DNA of 64,000 bases from Acidisoma sp. PAMC 29798. Lineage in GTDB: Bacteria > Pseudomonadota > Alphaproteobacteria > Acetobacterales > Acetobacteraceae. The stretch is taken from contig NZ_CP126994.1 in assembly GCF_030252425.1 (NCBI RefSeq), positions 1,302,001 through 1,366,000 of the forward strand, given 5' to 3'. Made by a program: the position numbers and the translations under genes. The notes below the pieces were generated by a model, which was given only the letters and a program-made list of their open reading frames with translations, ran no database searches and was not told where the DNA came from. Below are positions 45,201 through 53,673 of this stretch, piece after piece (position 1 is the first letter of the stretch; each line of letters opens with the position of its first letter).

Positions 45201-47399
45201 TTACACGAAAGGTCGCGCATCCATAAAGCGGCGCAAGGTATTCAGGGTAATGCGGGAGATATTGTTCTCGTAGCCCTGACACGGCAGCGCGCCGATCCAG
45301 GCGATGGAGCCGGTGGAGAAGATGGCGCCACCCGCCGGCGTTTCGGCGAAGGTCAGGTCCGCGCGCACACGCTCGTTCTGATCGCCGCCGAGGTTCGGCA
45401 GTGTCGCCGTGAACTCCTCATTGACGAGCAGCATCAAGGGACTGTGATCTTCCGAAGACGCGAGGCGCAGGATATTCGGCGGCGAGCCGAGCAGCGGATT
45501 GATGCAATCGAGTTCGATGCCGGCCGCACCGCCGCCGATCAGACCGAAATCGCCGATGATCTCCTCCTCCACGCCTTCGAAGATGAAGGCGGCACGGGGG
45601 TTATCGGCATCCGGCGCGCGACGGTAATAGGACGAGACATCGAAGCCCTGCGCCACGAAGCCGATGCCGGCCATCATGTTCGGCGGTCGGCCGCAGCGTC
45701 GCCACAAGCCGCCATATTCGCCTGTGAAGGAGTGATAATATTCGCCGGGTTCGGCTTCCCAGGAGCGGATGCCATCTTCGGCACGCCGCACTTCGATGAC
45801 GCCCGGCAATTCGTCATGGAAGGCAATGCGCCAATACCAGCCATTGCCGCCCATATACATCAGCCGCCCACCGCGATCCAACCAGGTCTTCATCGCATCC
45901 CACATCGGGGTGGAGTGATATTCGGGGTGCGATCCTGTCAGAATGACGCGATAGTCTTTGAGCAGTTCATACCCATCCCGATGCAGATCCTCATCGGTGA
46001 TGATGTCGTAGTCGATGTCATGATGCGCCAGCCAGCCAAAGAGATGCGTATCGGCATTGTATTGATAGAGGCTGGACCCGTCGCCACCGAGCCAGGAATG
46101 GTAGCGTGGCGCGCAGTTGATGTTCGGGCGCAGGCGGCTGGAATAGCAGACGCCGGATCCATCCGCATGCTTGTCGTAGAGCGAGTGGCAGAGCTCCGGA
46201 TGATCGTAGAGATAGACGTCCTGATGCCCGAAATGCAGCAGCCGGCCCATGATGCGCTCAACGCCGCGCACCGTGATGTGCTCGCCGTGATTGGCATAGG
46301 CGATGTAGGAGCAGGTGGGCGCCAGGAAGGCGACCTTCGGGCAGTTCGTGCGCGCCGAGGCCGCGCGCGGTGGCCGGATGAAGAAGGGGATATAGACTTC
46401 CCGCATGGCCTCAGCATCGGTCTCCCCACAGGTCAGATGCAGGGCATAGGCGCCGCTTTTCGTATCCTCCGGCACCGACCAAACCACATCGGCGGCCCAG
46501 CCGGCGTCATACAGATCATCCTCATGGAAATGCACGGCGCCATATTGGGCGGGCGCGGCCTGCCAGCTATGATACTCGCCGGTCCAGTGCGCGCCTTTCA
46601 TTCCGCGCGCAGGCAAGTTGACGAGGCGACCGTGCCGGTGGGACGGCCCAGTGTCCGTCACCTGAACCGAGCGGATGCCCTCCGAGAAGTTCCAGGCGGC
46701 GATGATCCGATCGCCGTCCATGAAGGTCGGCGCTTCGATCTTGCCGTTGAAATGGGCGCCAACGGTCCCGCCCGGTTCCGGGGCACCCGCGAGCATCAGC
46801 CCCGTGGCCGCGCCGAGGGGCAGCGGCAGGGCGCCTTCGCGGCAGCCACTGTCCGCCACGCCAAAATCCTTCCGCAGCGCCTCAACACCCAGGCGAAACC
46901 GCCCCTGTGCGCGATCGACCGCGACTGTCACGTCATACCATTTACGCTCCAGCAAGGGCAGCGGCAGCGTCTCCCGCGCGATCTTGCCCGCGCCGTCACC
47001 CAGCACGAGCGTGAGCCCCGTGTCATCGACCAGCAGCATGACGCCGCTCCGGGTTGCGGCCTCCCATTGCGCGAACAAAGTTTGGCCCGCGCGTTTGAGC
47101 AGCGTCGGCCAGATGGTGGCGCGGAAGGTGAAGGCAGCGTGTTCGGCAAGGCTTGGGAAATCCGACACAGTGAGATAGGAGCCGGCATCGGCGCGCTTCG
47201 GCGTGCCTGCATAGGTCCCGTCCACGGCGCTTGGATAATGCGGCAGATCAAGCCCCGGACCGTCAGGATTGAAATCGCCATTGACGACGCGCACCACGCG
47301 GGCGTCGAAGCGGTCGCCTTCTTCCAGGGAGATCTGGAAAGCGATCGGCTCGCCCGGCGCCACGCTATAGCGATCCGGGTAGCCCACAAGTTTCAGCAT
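45201..47399 (-). CDS. N,N-dimethylformamidase-like large subunit
   Basis: Protein of 732 residues from the ATG at 47399 (overlapping the small-subunit stop, TGATG). It matches the DMFase beta-subunit plan: a beta N-terminal domain with GYPDRYSVAPGEPIAFQIS, a LamG/concanavalin-like domain at about residues 90-280, and an amidotransferase-like C-terminal domain with KVAFLAPTCSYIAYANHGEH and LTGSHPEYHSTPMWDAM. DMFase is an iron amidohydrolase with a two-Tyr, one-Glu site; the Glu in SHPEYHS is a candidate ligand. The family hydrolyses small N-substituted amides to acid and amine. Real substrate here is unknown. Confidence 0.88.
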   Translation of the reverse strand: MLKLVGYPDRYSVAPGEPIAFQISLEEGDRFDARVVRVVNGDFNPDGPGLDLPHYPSAVDGTYAGTPKRADAGSYLTVSDFPSLAEHAAFTFRATIWPTLLKRAGQTLFAQWEAATRSGVMLLVDDTGLTLVLGDGAGKIARETLPLPLLERKWYDVTVAVDRAQGRFRLGVEALRKDFGVADSGCREGALPLPLGAATGLMLAGAPEPGGTVGAHFNGKIEAPTFMDGDRIIAAWNFSEGIRSVQVTDTGPSHRHGRLVNLPARGMKGAHWTGEYHSWQAAPAQYGAVHFHEDDLYDAGWAADVVWSVPEDTKSGAYALHLTCGETDAEAMREVYIPFFIRPPRAASARTNCPKVAFLAPTCSYIAYANHGEHITVRGVERIMGRLLHFGHQDVYLYDHPELCHSLYDKHADGSGVCYSSRLRPNINCAPRYHSWLGGDGSSLYQYNADTHLFGWLAHHDIDYDIITDEDLHRDGYELLKDYRVILTGSHPEYHSTPMWDAMKTWLDRGGRLMYMGGNGWYWRIAFHDELPGVIEVRRAEDGIRSWEAEPGEYYHSFTGEYGGLWRRCGRPPNMMAGIGFVAQGFDVSSYYRRAPDADNPRAAFIFEGVEEEIIGDFGLIGGGAAGIELDCINPLLGSPPNILRLASSEDHSPLMLLVNEEFTATLPNLGGDQNERVRADLTFAETPAGGAIFSTGSIAWIGALPCQGYENNISRITLNTLRRFMDARPFV

Positions 47400-47725
47400 C
47401 ACTCAGACTCTTTCAAAGGCAGGTTGAGCCTTTCGCCGGTCGCGGCTTCCCAGCGACGCCGAAACACTTCCCATTCGGCCTCGTTGCGATCGGTGAAGAT
47501 GGGGCTGTCTTCGAAGATCAGCGGGTCGCGCCGATCGGCGGGCATATGCGCGATCTGCCATTCGGCGAAAGGCTTGCGGCAGAACAGCACGATCTGCGGA
47601 CCGTCGGGTTGGTACCGCATGGCGTTGAGCACACGCATGAGGCCGGGGCTGTGGTTGCCGACAGGGTTCTTGCGGAACTCGTCGATGAACGGGCGGTCAG
47701 TCTCTGGATCGATGCGATATCTCAT
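47399..47725 (-). CDS. N,N-dimethylformamidase-like small subunit
   Basis: Small protein of 108 residues encoded directly before the DMFase-like large subunit and overlapping it, as in the characterised two-subunit enzyme, whose small subunit is slightly longer. Visible features are a Pro/Gly loop NPVGNHSPGL, MRVLNAMRY, CRKPFAEWQIA and a C-terminal WEVFRRRWEAATGERL helix. It has no other recognised domain; the assignment rests mainly on position and size. The start overlaps the ATPase stop by 4 bp (ATGA). Confidence 0.78.
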   Translation of the reverse strand: MRYRIDPETDRPFIDEFRKNPVGNHSPGLMRVLNAMRYQPDGPQIVLFCRKPFAEWQIAHMPADRRDPLIFEDSPIFTDRNEAEWEVFRRRWEAATGERLNLPLKESE

Positions 47726-48777
47726 GGATCGAGGCGCCTCCCGTCCGCGCCGAAGAAAAGGCAGAAGGCGGGGTCCGGCGCGATGCCGAGCCTGTCCCCG
47801 ATCTTGGCATGAAAGCCGGGTTCCACCAGGGCGCGCAACCGGTTGCCCGAGGCGTCATCGGCAATCACGACCGATTCCCGGCCGAGATGCTCCAGCGCAT
47901 AGACCGTGGCAGGGACGGCACCCGGCGCATCCACGGCCGTGACGCGCACATGCTGCGGCCGCACGCCGAGGGTCATCGCGCCGGAGACTGGCGCATTCGT
48001 CGGCAAGACAAAGGGGCCGGCGCGGAAGACGCCGTCCGTGACCTGTCCTGCCATGACGTTCATGGGGGGCGAACCGAGGAAGGTCGCCACGAACAGGCTC
48101 GCCGGTTTGTTGTAGATCTCGTCAGGCGTGCCAATTTGCTCCAACCGGCCGCGTGACATGACGGCGATGCGGTCACCCATCGTCATCGCCTCGACCTGAT
48201 CATGGGTCACGAAAATGGTCGTTGTGCCGAGCCGCTTTTGCAGATTGACCAGTTCCGATCGCAACGACAGACGCAACGCGGCATCGAGGGCCGAAAGCGG
48301 CTCATCGAGCAGGAACACGGCGGGCTCACGCACGATGGCCTTGGCGGTCGCGGCACGCTGGCGCTGGCCGCCCGACATCTGGCTTGGCAGCTTGTCCAGC
48401 ATCGGCTCCAGTTCCAGCATGCGGGCGGCTTCAGCGATGCGCCTGTCACGCTCGGTCTTGGTCAGCTTGCTGTGACGCAGGCTGGCCTCGATGTTCTTGC
48501 GCACCGTGAGATGCGGATAGAGCAGGGACGATTGGAAAACCATGGCGACGTTGCGGCCATGCGGCGGCTCGGCCGTCACGTCCCGCCCGTCGAAGATGAT
48601 TTGTCCCTGGCTGGGATAGTCCAGACCCGCCACCATGTTCAGCGTCGTCGTCTTGCCGCAACCGGATGGGCCGAGCATGACGAGAAATTCGCCATCAATG
48701 ACGTCGAGATCCAAGCCTTCCACGGCGACGTAACTGTCATAGGCCTTGCGGACCTGCCGCAACTCGATCTTGGCCAT
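47722..48777 (-). CDS. ABC importer ATPase (MalK/UgpC class)
   Basis: ATPase of 351 residues. It has Walker A GPSGCGKTT, a signature recorded as MSGGQRQRAATAKAI (the usual RVA(I/L)xRAL is changed to RAATAKAI, a notable variant), and Walker B VFLLDEPLSALDA; a TOBE domain begins near residue 235 (GVRPQHVRVTA). Upstream on the same strand are MalF/MalG-type permeases and an extracellular binding protein. Downstream, overlapping by 4 bp, is the amidase small subunit, so import and hydrolysis are encoded as one unit. Confidence 0.92.
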   Translation of the reverse strand: MAKIELRQVRKAYDSYVAVEGLDLDVIDGEFLVMLGPSGCGKTTTLNMVAGLDYPSQGQIIFDGRDVTAEPPHGRNVAMVFQSSLLYPHLTVRKNIEASLRHSKLTKTERDRRIAEAARMLELEPMLDKLPSQMSGGQRQRAATAKAIVREPAVFLLDEPLSALDAALRLSLRSELVNLQKRLGTTTIFVTHDQVEAMTMGDRIAVMSRGRLEQIGTPDEIYNKPASLFVATFLGSPPMNVMAGQVTDGVFRAGPFVLPTNAPVSGAMTLGVRPQHVRVTAVDAPGAVPATVYALEHLGRESVVIADDASGNRLRALVEPGFHAKIGDRLGIAPDPAFCLFFGADGRRLDP

Positions 48778-48807
48778 ACGATTATCGCTCCATGGATGCG
48801 GTGACCA

Positions 48808-49668
48808 TCAGCGTACCGGATCCGCGAGGTTCATTTCAGCGACATGCCGCTGCAGGAAATAAGCGACCAGCGCCGGCGGCAGGATCGTGAGGATGAGGCA
48901 GGCGGCGAGGCTGGCCGGGTTCGGATCCTGCCCCAGGAACCCCGAGATGGCGGCGGGCAAAGTGGTCGCCGGCGTGCCATTGACCAGAATGAGGGCGAAG
49001 GTGAATTCGTTCCAGGAGAACAGGAAGGCGATGACGGCGGCGACGGCCACGCCGCTTTTAGCCAAAGGCAGAACGAGAAACAGCAGCGTGTGGATGCGGC
49101 TGAAACCATCGACGCGCGCCAGACGCTCGATCGGCGGCAGGTTGCGGAAATAGCCAATCAGCATCCAGGCGACGAAGGGCACGGTGGTCGTCAGGTCAAC
49201 GATGACCAGGCCGGGCAGGGTGCCGACCAAGCCAAGGCGCACATACATGGAATAGAAGGGGATCAGCGTCGAGACGGGCGGAATCGCCACCGCCAGCAAC
49301 ACGGCGTTCAGCAGCAGGTTCTTGAACTTGAAGTCCAGCCGCGCAAAGACATAGGCCAGCGGCACGACGATGACGAGGGTGATGAGCGTCACAACGACGG
49401 CGACGATCAGGCTATTCTCCAAGCCAGTGATGATCTGCCCGGATTGACCTGACGCCGTCGAGATCGTGCCATCGGTCATGCGATAGTCGAAGCCGAAGAT
49501 ATTAAAGAAGGCGGCGACGTTGATATGGGTCGGTATGAGAGCAGGCGGGAAACGGGCAATCTCGGCATGGGTCAGGAAGGCCATGCGGACAAACCAGTAG
49601 ATCGGCACCAGCGACCACAGAAGCAGAATTGCCATGGCAATGCCGAATCCAATGCCGCGCCGCTTCAT
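48808..49668 (-). CDS. ABC importer permease (MalG class)
   Basis: Inner-membrane permease of 286 residues with six hydrophobic segments. The docking loop lies at NLPPIERLARVDGFSRIHTLL, and the C-terminal half has FLFSWNEFTFALIL, a strongly conserved motif of CUT1-family MalG-like permeases. The start overlaps the MalF-like gene by 4 bp; a 30-bp gap precedes the ATPase gene. This class carries sugars, glycerol phosphates and other polar solutes, so the family alone does not name the substrate. Confidence 0.9.
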   Translation of the reverse strand: MKRRGIGFGIAMAILLLWSLVPIYWFVRMAFLTHAEIARFPPALIPTHINVAAFFNIFGFDYRMTDGTISTASGQSGQIITGLENSLIVAVVVTLITLVIVVPLAYVFARLDFKFKNLLLNAVLLAVAIPPVSTLIPFYSMYVRLGLVGTLPGLVIVDLTTTVPFVAWMLIGYFRNLPPIERLARVDGFSRIHTLLFLVLPLAKSGVAVAAVIAFLFSWNEFTFALILVNGTPATTLPAAISGFLGQDPNPASLAACLILTILPPALVAYFLQRHVAEMNLADPVR

Positions 49669-50594
49669 ATCCGCGTCTCCCGCCGGCCCCAGACCAGATA
49701 GAGCGTAAGGGTCGCGGTGATGATCATGAACAGCAGACAGAAGGACATGGCCGCGCCATAGCCGAGGTCGAGGTTCTTGAAGCTAACTTTATACAGCTCA
49801 TAAGTCAGTGTCGCGGAGGTATTGCCGGGGCCGCCGCCGGACAGCACGAAGATCAGATCGAACAGCTTCATCGACAGCACGGTGGTGATCGAGGTGAAGA
49901 CGAACAGCGTAAAGCGCAGCGGTGGCAGGGTGACGTTCCAGAATGTCGAAAAGGCGGAAAGCTGGTCGATCGATGCGAGGTCATAGAGGCGCTTGGGGAT
50001 GGTCTTGATATTGGCGAGGATAAAGAACCCGACGAGGGGCGCCATCGTCCAGGCATTGGCCAGGGCCAAAACCTCGATGATGGAGCGTGTCGTCATGAAA
50101 TCGGGGACATTGGTATAGCCGAAATGGGCGAGGATGGCGGTGGCGATGCCGGTCTGGCCGCGCGCCATATAGGCGAACATCAAGCCGGCCCCATAGAGAG
50201 ACACGCACCAAGGCAGAAACACGAGCGTTCGGAGCAGGCTGCCAAGTTTTGTCTGCCGATTGAGCAGCAGACCGATTGCGAGGCCGAGCAGCATCGTCAG
50301 GACGACGCTTTCCACCGTGAAGCGGATCGTCACCCAGGCGGAGAACCAGAAGTCCGGATCGTTGAAGACCTTTTCGAAGTTCTTCGCCCCGACGAATTTC
50401 GTGCGGTAGCCGCCGAAGAAGATGACGCGTTGCACGCTCATCCAAGCGGAGTAGATGAGGGGATAGGCGACGATCGCCGCCAGCAGCACGATGACCGGCA
50501 GCCCGATCAGCAGCGCGAACTGACCATCGGTCAATTCGCGCCGCCGCATGCGGGGCGGCTTCGGGCCGGTCGCGTTGCTGGCAGGCGGCGTCAT
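49665..50594 (-). CDS. ABC importer permease (MalF/UgpA class)
   Basis: Permease of 309 residues. An N-terminal cytoplasmic stretch (GPKPPRMRRRELTD) precedes six membrane segments, the first at about residues 28-48. The docking loop is ANIKTIPKRLYDLASIDQLSAF and the FVLSGGGPGNTSATLTYELY segment near the last helices is diagnostic of CUT1 MalF/UgpA permeases. Overlaps the MalG-like gene and follows the binding-protein gene by 6 bp. Confidence 0.9.
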   Translation of the reverse strand: MTPPASNATGPKPPRMRRRELTDGQFALLIGLPVIVLLAAIVAYPLIYSAWMSVQRVIFFGGYRTKFVGAKNFEKVFNDPDFWFSAWVTIRFTVESVVLTMLLGLAIGLLLNRQTKLGSLLRTLVFLPWCVSLYGAGLMFAYMARGQTGIATAILAHFGYTNVPDFMTTRSIIEVLALANAWTMAPLVGFFILANIKTIPKRLYDLASIDQLSAFSTFWNVTLPPLRFTLFVFTSITTVLSMKLFDLIFVLSGGGPGNTSATLTYELYKVSFKNLDLGYGAAMSFCLLFMIITATLTLYLVWGRRETRI

Positions 50595-50600
50595 GCTGGA

Positions 50601-51944
50601 TCAGAGACCGTATTTGTCGTTCAGGCTGGAAATCTGATCGTTCATCGCAGTGATGGTCTTTACGATGTCGCCGTCGTTCAGGAGGAACTTCGACAGCACA
50701 TCGCGGAGGTAGGAGTTGAATTCCTCAGACCAGACCACGCGCCAGATGCCGGTCGGAAACGGCGTCGCCTTATAGACATCGAGCACGACTTCATAATCGG
50801 CAGGGCGTGCGCAGGCCTGTTTAATGCGCGCCTCGGTCACTGGCGAGTCCATGATGGACTTATAGGCCGAGAACAGCATGTTATCCTGCATCCAGCGCTC
50901 ACCCACGGCAATCTGCCCGGTATTGTCCTTATAGCCATACCAGGAAGTGAACTTCTTGACGTCGGCGGTGACGGCCTCAGGGCGGGTCCGCGATGTCATC
51001 AGATACATGGCGGAATCGATCAGACCCCAGGGCTGATCGACGACCGGCAAAATGGTCGAATGGCCCGCGATTTGCGACCGGCCGGGCTTGTTGAAGGTCT
51101 GCAGGTCATAGATCTGCTGCGGGCTGAACACATAACGGCCCGAGGCATAGGCATCGATATAGGCAGCCTCGTTATAGGTCAGCACTTCCTGCGGAACGAG
51201 TTTGGAGTTCCACAGCTTCTTCCATTGCGCCAGGGTCTTGTAGGCGGCGCCATTGGCATCCGTCGTCATGACCGGCTTATGCGTCTCCGGATCGGCAATC
51301 TTGTTGCCGCGATCGAGCACTTCCATCACGAAGCCCCAGGACAGGCCGAAATATTCGCTGAACCAATGCGGCAGAATCGGCGTGGCGACACCCTTGGCAT
51401 GCAAGGCATAGACCTGATCGTACAGCGCGTCCCAGTCCTTCGGGAAGTCCTTGTCGCTAAAGCCCGCTTTCTCATAAGCGAGAAGATTGGTGTGGATACA
51501 ACCGCGTGTGCTCACGAAATAGGACAGGCCGAGCAGATTGCCCTTATAGGTCCAGGCTTCCGCCAAGGTCGGCAGCATATCCGCCTTGATGTCGGCAATG
51601 GCGGGCAGTGTTTCCGCCGGCAGAACCCAGCCGCCTTCCGAATATCGCACGGCGGAGGAGGGGTTGGCGTACAGCACATCGAGATCGGCTTTGGCAATCA
51701 GACTCTGTTCCATGATCGACGGATAATCGCCGGTAATGGTGGCGTAATTGACCTTGCCATGTTCGGCGTCGTTGTAGCGCTTGACGTTCGACTGCACGAC
51801 ATCCGTCGCGAACTGCCAGCCTCGAAAATAAACGGTCTTTCCGCTGGTCGCTTCTAAGGGATCGGTCGCGGCAGAGGCACGTCCGAAGCGTGTGGCGGCG
51901 AGGCCCACGGCGGCCGCCAGAGTTCCAAATTCACGTCGCTTCAT
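50601..51944 (-). CDS. ABC importer extracellular solute-binding protein (family 1)
   Basis: Periplasmic binding protein of 447 residues. The N-terminus MKRREFGTLAAAVGLAA has a twin-arginine-like motif and probably uses Tat, cleaved near ASA-AT. The mature part is SBP_bac_1-like, with GDYPSIMEQSLIAKADLDVLY and DWDALYDQVYALHAKGV. It starts the importer-amidase-oxidase operon and lies just downstream of a TGCCA/TGGCA inverted motif at 52038-52053. Ligand is unknown; the amidase and amine oxidase further on suggest an N-containing organic solute. Confidence 0.88.
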   Translation of the reverse strand: MKRREFGTLAAAVGLAATRFGRASAATDPLEATSGKTVYFRGWQFATDVVQSNVKRYNDAEHGKVNYATITGDYPSIMEQSLIAKADLDVLYANPSSAVRYSEGGWVLPAETLPAIADIKADMLPTLAEAWTYKGNLLGLSYFVSTRGCIHTNLLAYEKAGFSDKDFPKDWDALYDQVYALHAKGVATPILPHWFSEYFGLSWGFVMEVLDRGNKIADPETHKPVMTTDANGAAYKTLAQWKKLWNSKLVPQEVLTYNEAAYIDAYASGRYVFSPQQIYDLQTFNKPGRSQIAGHSTILPVVDQPWGLIDSAMYLMTSRTRPEAVTADVKKFTSWYGYKDNTGQIAVGERWMQDNMLFSAYKSIMDSPVTEARIKQACARPADYEVVLDVYKATPFPTGIWRVVWSEEFNSYLRDVLSKFLLNDGDIVKTITAMNDQISSLNDKYGL

Positions 51945-52037
51945 TGTCAGCCCTCAAATGTTATAAAGTGGGTGGCGACATCGTCAACTACGGTCCGGAA
52001 ACTGTGCCGGAGTTGGTTAATTAGTAAGCAAAGAGCG

Positions 52038-52053
52038 TGCCAGAAAATTGGCA
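52038..52053. promoter_or_regulatory. Candidate IclR operator upstream of importer operon
   Basis: Inverted repeat TGCCA-gaaaat-TGGCA in the 133-bp gap between the GMC gene and the binding-protein gene. The same half-sites occur in the IclR/M20 intergenic region at 54990-55026. Confidence 0.5.
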
Positions 52054-52077
52054 GATCAAAGCGTGAATCTGACGTCT

Positions 52078-53673
52078 TCAAGCGGCTTGGTCTTCCGCCA
52101 AGATTGCCGCCGCCATCTTCTCGGCGATCATCAAGGTTGTGAAGTTCGTGTTGGCTTTGCAATCACGTGGCATGATCGAGGCGTCGATGACACGCAATCC
52201 TGTAAAGCCATGCACGCGACATGCGGGATCGACGACGCCATAGGTCGTGCCCAAGGGGCCGATGCAGCAGCCGCCCGCGCCGTGCTGGCTATCATTGCAA
52301 TCCGTCAGGAGCCATTCATCGACATCGGCGTCGGAGCCCGCGAGAAGTTCGACTAGTGGTCGTCCGCTATTGCCCATCTGAATGTCCTGACAAATCGCCT
52401 GCACGGACGGGTGTTGCGCGAGTTGCGCAAGCTGACGCGCCCCAGCCCGCATGCGGGCAAGATCGAAGGCATCGCTGAGCATATTCTCGTCGATCTCGGG
52501 ATGCCGTCGCGGATCGGAGGAGGTGATGCGGATCGTGCCCCGACTGCGACATTCATACAGCATGAGATGCAAGCCGGCCTCACCGAACTGCGCCATATCC
52601 TGTGACACGCCGATACCGCCGTGGTTCACCGACACCATAAACATGTCGTTGAAGGCAGAACCCGGAAAGTCGGAGCTGAATTTCACGCAGCATGTGGTAT
52701 GTCGCGCATCGATATCGGTCGCGCGAAACTCCGGTTTCAGTTTTAGTTCGAGGCGCACGAAGGGATGATCGAAGAAGCCCAAACCCACGGGAAGCGCGGC
52801 GCGAAGCGGAATGCCGGCCTCCGTCAGCCATTGTGCGGGGCCGATGCCGGAGCGTTGTAGGATGGCCGGGGAATGAATGGCACCAGCGGATAAGATGATC
52901 TCATCCGCATGGAAATCCGTTGCGCCGCCCGGCAGTAGAACATGCAACCCGACTGCGCGCGCACCCTCGAACAGCACGTGATCGACCAGAGCCTCCCCAA
53001 TGATCGTGAGATTGGGGCGATCGCGCGCGGGTTCGATATAAGCGTCATTGGTGGAAACGCGCCGCCCATCCCGGCTGTTCATCGCGAAGGTGCAGACGCC
53101 CTCCGCATCGGGCGCGTTCACGTCGTCATGCCACGGGTGGCCGGCTGCCATGGCGGCGTCACGCAAAGCAAGATCGACCGGACCCCATTCGCTTAGCGGT
53201 GGGCGATGGACGGGCATCGGGCCGCCGCTGCCATGAGACGGCTGATTGCCGAGTGTCAGGTCATCTTCGAATGCAGTGAAGAACGGCAGCACCTCGGCGC
53301 CTGACCAACCGGACGCGCCATAAGCCGCCCATTCGTCGAACGCATCGAGCACGCCACGGATGGCGAGTTGCCCATTCACGGCAGTGCTGCCGCCCATGCC
53401 TTTGCCGCGCCAATACATGCGCGGCGCCTGCCGGTGCGTCCGCCGTGCGATCAGGTCGTGGAAGAGGAATCGCTCCTGAAACTCTGCAGGGAGAAGAAGA
53501 TTGAAGGGATTGGGACTCATCATCTCCGGCGGCTGATCGGCACTCCGATAGTCGGGGCCGGCATCGAGCAGAAGAACGCGACGGCGACCGTCTTCCGTCA
53601 GTCGCGCCGCAAGAACTGCACCGGCCGCACCGGCACCGACGATGATCAGGTCAAACCGGCTTCCATCCTTCAT
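52078..53673 (-). CDS. GMC family FAD oxidoreductase
   Basis: FAD-dependent dehydrogenase/oxidase of 531 residues, choline dehydrogenase-like. The FAD site is IVGAGAAGAVLAARL (residues about 11-25), with YWRGKGMGGSTAVNGQLAIR as GMC signature 1 and LSAGAIHSPAILQRSGIG as signature 2. The C-terminus has DSQHGAGGC with the catalytic His and VIDASIMPRDCKANTNFTT. It probably oxidises an alcohol group of the pathway substrate; no signal peptide is seen. Its ATG overlaps the M20 stop by 4 bp. Confidence 0.92.
   Translation of the reverse strand: MKDGSRFDLIIVGAGAAGAVLAARLTEDGRRRVLLLDAGPDYRSADQPPEMMSPNPFNLLLPAEFQERFLFHDLIARRTHRQAPRMYWRGKGMGGSTAVNGQLAIRGVLDAFDEWAAYGASGWSGAEVLPFFTAFEDDLTLGNQPSHGSGGPMPVHRPPLSEWGPVDLALRDAAMAAGHPWHDDVNAPDAEGVCTFAMNSRDGRRVSTNDAYIEPARDRPNLTIIGEALVDHVLFEGARAVGLHVLLPGGATDFHADEIILSAGAIHSPAILQRSGIGPAQWLTEAGIPLRAALPVGLGFFDHPFVRLELKLKPEFRATDIDARHTTCCVKFSSDFPGSAFNDMFMVSVNHGGIGVSQDMAQFGEAGLHLMLYECRSRGTIRITSSDPRRHPEIDENMLSDAFDLARMRAGARQLAQLAQHPSVQAICQDIQMGNSGRPLVELLAGSDADVDEWLLTDCNDSQHGAGGCCIGPLGTTYGVVDPACRVHGFTGLRVIDASIMPRDCKANTNFTTLMIAEKMAAAILAEDQAA

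Noticed and set aside
45117-47942. A 941-codon open frame on the plus strand
   Set aside because: It lies antisense to the DMFase-like and copper amine oxidase genes. Its length comes from high GC and codon bias of the true minus-strand genes; its translation is Arg/His/Gly rich with no family motif.
49629-51857. A 742-codon open frame on the plus strand
   Set aside because: Antisense to the importer binding protein and permease genes, with composition typical of a high-GC shadow and no recognisable domain.
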